Below, in pieces: positions 57,252-64,000 of a DNA stretch of 64,000 bases. How positions within the stretch are numbered: position 1 is the first letter of the stretch; each line of letters begins with the position of its first letter. The DNA comes from Corynespora cassiicola (Eukaryota > Ascomycota > Dothideomycetes > Pleosporales > Corynesporascaceae): contig JAEUWY010000013.1 of assembly GCA_022059125.1 (NCBI GenBank), positions 124,001 through 188,000 on the forward strand, given 5' to 3'. A program made the translations under genes and the position numbers. The notes under the pieces were generated by a model that did not search any database, had not been told where the DNA came from, and worked only from the letters and a program-made list of their open reading frames with translations.

Positions 57252-60200
57252 ATGTGTAAGTCGCCGCTTTTCCTTGTGTGCTGGTGGTGCTCCGCTGCTC
57301 CGCTGCTCCGCTGTCTCTGCTGTTCGAGCCGCCTGCTCCGCACCCCGAAACCGTTCCAGACAGGCGCGAAACCCTCCCCCAAACGCTGCCGTCCTGGCCT
57401 CGTCCTGGCCTCGCCCTCCGCCAGGCACGCCACGCCATGAGCGAGCTTGTTTGGACGTCGAAACTTTGTCGTGCGTCGCCGTGCCTTGCTGACCCCTGAT
57501 GCCGCCGCAGCTGCTTCCTCCCCACTGGCGCAAGCTCGACAGGCTGCTGGGAACCCGTCGCACCATATAGACGCCCCCTTTGGCCCCTCCATCCCGTCCC
57601 GCGAGCCCTCGGTGACACGCGGACGGGCGCTGACCTCGTCGTCTCGCACCATCTCGCCGCGCTCGCAGACGCCCGTCGTCGTCGCCCCCAGCAGCAACTC
57701 GAGCCCGGACCGCGGCCTCGAGCGCAAGCCCTCGCTGTCCTACCAGCACAACCGCAACACGTCCATTGTGAATGGCATCCAGCACTCGCGCAACACGAGT
57801 TTCGTCAACTCGCCCGCCACCAGCCCGCTGAGCCCCCACGTCCAAGCTCAACACGCCGCCGCGAGCCCGGCCACTCTCGATGGCACCATAATGTCCCAGG
57901 AGACCATCACCGAGGCCTTCACTGCAAACGCAAACGGCGCTCCTCCTCCTCCTCCTCCTCCCCCCCCTCCTCCGCCTCCGCCCAACGCCCACATGGGAGC
58001 CGGTGCCCCGGCCCAGGCCGCCGATGGCTCCAACATGCCCACTGTCAAGCCCCAGCGCATGACCAGCGGCCGCTCCTCGCGCAGCAAAGCCGGCCACCAC
58101 CACCACCGCTCCCAGAGTCGCCACCACCAGCATCCCCACGAACTCAAGACGGTCGGCGAGTATGCCCTCCATCATCTCTTCAACTCGGTGAGTGAGCTGC
58201 CTCCGTCATGACTGACATTTACCCGGGCCTGGCTTACTGACCCCTCCTTCCAGTTCATCGGACAGGCGGACCAGAAGATCAGCCAATGCATGACCGAACG
58301 TGGTCAACCCGAGGCCAGAGTAGAGCTGGTCTGTGGGCCTGGCATCGATCCCAACTTCGACCAGCTGATATCCGCCCTCGGCCACATCGCTCGCCACAAG
58401 CCCAAGCCGCTGATAGACACGGTGATGCTATGGAGGAAAGCAAAGAGCGAGGAAGCGGGCCAGAAGCGGACAGCGCTCGCCAGCGTAGGCCACCTCGGAC
58501 CATTTGATTTGACTGTGTGCTGATTGAAGAAGGCCCGACAAGCAACGTCGCTACCGACTTCCGTCCTGCCTCGCCGTAATACTGGGGAGCAGAACCCTGC
58601 CGAGGGTCAGCCAGCGCCCTCAACCTCCTCTGGGCCCGAGCACATGATGGCTCTGCAACAAACAGTCATGCAGGCCGAACAGCGCTCCACCGTATCGACA
58701 TATATCCTTTGTCGCGTGCTCATTGAAATCATAACACAGACTGACCTACAATCTCTGACTGTTGACATGGCCGAGCGCCTCTTGAGCCTCTTCTACGGGC
58801 AATTGAACACCGTCGACCCTGACCAAGTTGACGAATCCCATCTGAACCATGCTAACTGGGTCATTTATGCCCAGCTGCTCGGAGTGCTGAGTGAACTCGT
58901 ATTTGACAGTGTCCAAGAGAAATTCATCACCGATCTCAAGGCTGTCGACCATCAATTTGCTACCAAGGGCCAAGTCAGCCGAGAAGTGGAAGCCAAGGGC
59001 GCTTTGCTAGTACGGGGGATGAAGTACCTCAAGGTCAAGGCCTATCCCAGTGAGGCCTGGGACAGGACCTGCGACTTCATGCTGTCGCTGGCAAAACTAT
59101 TCGCCAATGTTCACGGTCAGACGATTAAATATGCTTACTGTCAGGTTCTCAAAGAGCTGCTGTTGCGCATCGCCTCAAAGGCATCCGGCGTCGAACTGAC
59201 CTCGCCCAAATGGAAGGCCGTAGTGGATACGGTTAAGCAGAGGGTGACACTGTTGCAGAGCAAGCCGAAGCATTGGCCAGAAGCCTTTCCTCTCATGTCG
59301 GCACTACTGTCCGTGTCGCCACCGGAGACGTTTTCAACCCAGTGGTTGTCACTTGCTCTATCGACCCAGCCGAGGCTGAAAGAGCGCTCGACCAGAGCGG
59401 TCGCTCTGCGGGGCATCTGCCAGCTTGTCTGGACTTTTCTCTACAGGATCGGAACGGACTCCCCAAATGTCGCCGTTCGGAGACTGGAGGACATTATCCG
59501 GATGGTGTACCAGCCAGGAAAGCGCTCATACCTCTCGACAGAGCCGTCGATTGCGGAGCCGCTAATCCAGCTCGCCCGAATCATTGGGTTCAAATATCAA
59601 GACTTGTGCTTTAGGACCATCATATTTCCCCTGCTGAATTCCGACTTGTTTTCTTCTGGACGAGAGCTCCGTGTAGAGAACCTGGAGCCGGAGCGCATGG
59701 TTATTGGCATTCGAGCCTTCCTCGCCATCATGGCTGATCTAGAGAAAGGAGAACAACCACCATTCCCCAGCTCTTTTGACTCTGACCCTAATGCCGACAC
59801 AATCGACCTGCCGGCATTGCCCCTCAGCCCGCGCCCACCGCAGCACATTGCCATCAAATCCTCTTTGATCAAGGAGGAGCGCCTGTCACGCCCGGTGAAC
59901 TTTACGGGCTTTCCAGAAATCGCAAAAGAGTACTATGTTCGCTTCTGCAAGATACTCGGAGAAATAACAATCATCTGTGACAATGCCTTTGGAGGGCAGG
60001 CAGTGTTGGATGAGAAGTTTTCTCTCCAAACTCCCAAAACACCCATGTCCGATGCGTTTAGCTTCGGCCGCCGGGACGATCATCAAGCCTCATCCGACCC
60101 GCGCCAAGGTTTCTACGATCTGCTGCACGTGGCTGTACAGGCATTGCCACGCTGCTTATCTCCGCACATCCCGTTCAATTCTCTCATCAATCTCCTATGC

Positions 60201-63200
60201 ACCGGTACCGCTCATGTGCAAGGGCACATTGCCGCCTCTTCAGCGCAGTCGCTGAAGTCCATAGCGCGCCAGTCACACGCACAACAAGTGACCATTGGAT
60301 TTGCTAGGTTCATCTTCAACTTCGACGACCGCTATGCCACCATGTCTGACGGTGGAATGCTAGGCGCCGGTCATATTGAAAGCACACTGAAATTGTACGT
60401 CGAGCTGCTGCAAATTTGGATCGAGGAGATCAAACAGAAGACCCGCAAGGCTGCTCTTGACACGCCGGACGATGGATCAGGTAACAGAGGCGCACAGCTC
60501 GATCTCTCCTCTGTCTGGGCTCATGTTGATGAGGTCGAGTCTCACGGTCTATTCTTCTTGTGCTCTCCCGCGCGCCGTGTTAGGGCATATGCTGTGACTG
60601 TCCTTCGACTCATTACCGAGTTCGACACGGCCTTGGGTGGCTCTAGCACCCGTGTCATCCGTGTAATGGAGGGCAGTCCGCAGAAGGTGATGGACATTAG
60701 CGACGAGAAACTATCCCTGGCAGAAAGGAGCCGTCTCCAGAGAGGCATGAGGAAAAGCAATGTCCAGAGCACTTTGGTCGAACTGTGCAGCAGCGACGTT
60801 CCTTACGATTCGACTTTATGGTTCAAAATCTTTCCCAACCTTATCCGAATCAGCTTCGAGGTTTGCCCCTTCGCCGTGACCCTTACACGGGATATCGTCT
60901 GCGCGAGACTGTCGCAGATGCACCGCACCCTACTTACCTTGGCAGAAGGACATCGCGCTAGTCCATATGCCTCGTTCGACTCCAACGCTGGCAAGATCAG
61001 CGGCCGGCTCGCAACCACATCCCCAGAGATTGTCATTGAACAATGGAAGCTATATCTCATTTTCGCTTTTACGACCCTCACCAATCTCGGCTTTAGCACT
61101 TCGACATCAAGCCAGATGTCGCAGCATTCCCGCAAGAGCTCCAAATCCTCCCAGAAGAGTTCGAACAAGGTTTACACCGCGAGTGAGCTGTTTGGAAAGG
61201 TGTTGCCGTTCTTGTCCGTTGACAATACTGCTATTCGCGACGCGGCGGTAGTCGGTCTGGGTTCCATCAACATGAATCTTTACCGCACCCTTCTAGAATC
61301 GCTCCAAGGCTATGCATCTGCCTGTGCAGAGGAAGCAAAGACAAGACTGGGCACTCACAATCGGAGTTTGAGTAGCCCTCGGCGTAATCGCCGAACCGAT
61401 CATTTGCGGACTGAAATCACACATGTCTACAAATTAACTTCGCATTTCCTCAAACAACCTGAGGCATACAACGACGAATGGATCCTGAATAATCTAATGA
61501 ATTACACCAAAGACCTTCGGATATTCCTCAGCGATGCTGAAGTTCAGAACGAATGGGATTTCCAGAAACTCCGCACTCACTACTGTGGTCTGGTCGAAGT
61601 GCTCTTTGAGGGGGTTAACAAGACAGACGACCCTCTCCAGTGGATGCCATTCCAAGCCCGCAAGGCAGCCTTTACGCTTATGGAGGATTGGTGCGGCTAT
61701 TCTGCAAACCAGCCGCAGATCCGTCAACGGGAGGAGAACATGCGACGATCAATGCTCGATAGAGAAGCTGACCTTGGAAACAAGGGTATCGCAACGGCGG
61801 CTATGGAGATCGAGAAACGAGACCTTCGCACGGCTGCACTAAGCGCCATGGCTGCTTTGTGCGGTGGCCCAGTGAGCATTACGACTGACAGCAAGGTTCT
61901 TTTGCAATTCGACGTTCGTCGCATGCTTTCATGGATCGACAGTATCTTCGAGACACCCAGTGATAGGACTCATGCCATTGGACGAAGAGCGCTAACAAAT
62001 CTCATCATCCATAACCGCGAGCACCCATATCTATTGGATCGTGCCATTGAGATGTGCTATCTCTCCAAGTCGTCCAAATCTCTCGAAAGCTACTTCGAAG
62101 TTGTTACCCGTGTTCTGACGGAGCGTGAGGACTATGTTCTGCCGTACTGGAAAGTTCTGAGCGCTGGTCTTTACACCCTGGGTCACGAGAATAATGAGCT
62201 ACGCATGAAATCAGCACGGTTGTTGAGGACGCTGGAGGCCAGAGAACAAAAGAACTCGAAGCTGCAAGATCTCGACATCAGTATTTCTGACAAGACCATC
62301 GCCGTGTATAAGTTGGCGCAATTTGAAATGTCTAGGCGACTGGCTAAGCAGCACGCGGAGCTCGCCTTCCTGGTTTTCTCCCAGTTTTCCTACTACTTCA
62401 AGGAGCTCCAGCCAGATCACCAACGCAATATGGTAGCAGCAATGCTTCCATGGGTGCAGACTGTGGAACTCCAAGTCAACCCAGATGGTGGCCCTACCGC
62501 TAATTCCTACATGCTTCTAGTCAACCTGTTCGAGATCACTGTTCGTTGCGGCAGCGCCTTACATAACGAAATACAAGCTCTATGGCAGGCTTTGGCAACC
62601 GGGCCGTACGGTGGCAATGTCCAGCTGATCCTCAACTTCATCATCAATCTGTGCTTGGACAAGCGAGAGCAAAACTTTGTGGACTACTCGAAGCAGATCG
62701 TAGTCCACCTCTCGAGCACCCCTGCGGGTCAGAAGGTGGTTGAGTTCCTGTTGATGCAGATCAATCCGCGCTCAATGGTGGGAGAGAAGCGGGAGCCTAC
62801 TCCACCCCCTCCTGACGCTGCCAGTCTTCCTTATCTCGCGGATCTCGGCGCTCTGCTCCCAACCAGCAATAAGCAGTCCGGCTTTGCTCTAGGTCAAATT
62901 TGTCTCATCCTGCTGGTTGACCTCATGGTTTCGCCTCTCCAACTCGCACACGAACACATACCGCTTTTACTGCAAGTGGTCTTGGTGTTGTGGGATCACT
63001 ACACTCCAGTCGTTCAAGATCAGGCACGTGAGATGCTTGTCCATCTTTTGCACGAACTAGTCATTTCCAAGATTGAAGACGATACGACTGGCATAGACAA
63101 GAGATCGATCGAAGACTTTATCGATAATGTTCGCCGGCATGATCCCAAGGTCGTTTGGAACTACGATGACAAAAATGGCAAGGACACGGAAGATGCAGGC

Positions 63201-64000
63201 ACAAAGGTCCCCGAATCCATGTCATACGTGGCCTGTGAAGTCCTCAAGTTTTTCTCACTTGCCAATCCTTGTCTGAGAGAAGCATGGGGGAAGGTAGCCT
63301 TGAACTGGGCTACTTCGTGTCCCGTACGACATCTGGCCTGCCGGTCCTTCCAATTGTTCCGATGCATCCTGAGTACACTCGATCAACAAATGCTCTCGGA
63401 TATGCTTGCAAGACTCTCCAACACAATCTCGGATGATGAGAGCGATATTCAGACTTTCTCGATGGAGATCTTGACGACTTTAAGAGCAATCATCGAGGCC
63501 TTGCAACCAGAGGACCTGATACAGTACCCACAGCTTTTTTGGACCACTTGTGCCTGTCTCGATACAATCCATGAGGGCGAGTTCATGGAAAGTCTGCTCA
63601 TGCTGGACAAATTTCTGGACAAGATTGATTTGGGCGATGCTAACGTTCTCCAAATCCTTGAGGACAATTGCCCAGATAAGTGGGAAGGAGAATTCGAGGG
63701 CCTTTCTCAGCTGATATACAAGGGAGTGCGATCCAGCCTGTGTCTTGATCGTTCACTGCGCCTACTCGAGCGATTGGTAGTTCTGCCTTCAAGTCGGATC
63801 GTGGGTGACGAAAGCAGACTGGTGTTCACCGTGCTCGCCAATATGCCAAGATTCCTGCGAACATTCGACCAGGGTACCAAGGATCCCACTGTCACCAACA
63901 CCGCTGAAGTACTCTCGCGAGTGGCAGAAGAATACCAGTGTACAGATCTAACACAAGCGTTGACGGCATTTGCGAAGAAGAGATATCGTGTCGACAGCGA
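57252..64000 (+). CDS. Cell morphogenesis protein of the Tao3/Mor2/PAG1 (Furry) family, partial, 3' end beyond window
   Basis: Predicted exons are 57252-57255 (ATGT, tentative), 57511-58187, 58254-58484 and 58530 to the window end. The last exon is open for 5.47 kb. The start is uncertain: the chosen first exon ends at a perfect GTAAGT donor, and the acceptor at 57510 has a CTGAC branch-like site 18 nt upstream. The N-terminus is disordered with a run of about 12 prolines and His-rich stretches. The family's conserved part then begins (EYALHHLFNSFIGQADQKI). About 2127 residues are in the window; yeast Tao3 is about 2,380. Long HEAT/ARM-like helical repeats follow. Family members scaffold the RAM/MOR network (NDR kinase Cbk1/Orb6 with Mob2) at growth sites and control polarity and septation. 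Confidence 0.88.

Noticed and set aside
57144..58175. 343-codon minus-strand frame
   Set aside because: It is antisense to the N-terminal exon of the Tao3-like gene and dominated by Gly/Arg/Ala low complexity.

Overview
The window looks like a filamentous ascomycete (Pezizomycotina) chromosome. Genes are spaced, with short 45-100 nt GT..AG introns. The best-recognised proteins are fungal: a Tao3/Mor2/PAG1 morphogenesis scaffold, a NADPH-cytochrome P450 reductase and Rio2. Two long blocks (about 840-11755 and 18567-32507) have an extreme A+T bias in which CpA/TpG are nearly gone and TpA is abundant, the footprint of repeat-induced point mutation (RIP). No species is assigned.

Layout. 1-840 is GC-balanced with no recognisable gene. 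840-32507 is an AT-rich, gene-free transposon graveyard: several RIP-degraded Ty3/gypsy copies, two solo LTRs with target-site duplications, two nearly full-length Tc1/mariner relics plus a fragment, two related TIR families sharing an AAGCGAG terminal motif, and a large inverted pair of repeats. Inside it lies one un-mutated Ty3/gypsy chromovirus (11756-18566, minus strand) with identical 370-bp LTRs and a perfect 5-bp target-site duplication. Its Gag and Pol are joined by a -1 frameshift on a T TTT TTA heptamer. It shows evidence of a self-primed primer-binding site, and it carries an extra antisense ORF with Zn2Cys6 spacing and a coiled coil.

32513-64000 is the gene-bearing part. In order: a five-exon secreted TAP-like serine hydrolase whose stop codon lies 5 bp from the last transposon terminus; an intronless acidic protein of unknown function; a small PPxY protein; divergent RIO2 (minus) and RPN1 (plus) sharing a 349-bp promoter; a probable amidase relic; a two-RRM RNA-binding protein; a long GC-rich non-coding stretch; NADPH-cytochrome P450 reductase (minus); and, after a 1.8-kb minisatellite-containing interval, a Tao3/Mor2-type protein (plus) running off the window end.

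Functional links: RIO2 (40S maturation) and RPN1 (19S proteasome) form a divergent housekeeping pair. The AT-rich block is stratified: the live chromovirus sits in a TIR transposon, which itself sits in a RIP-degraded gypsy copy. Intron boundaries were worked out by reading frames and splice sites by eye and are predictions.
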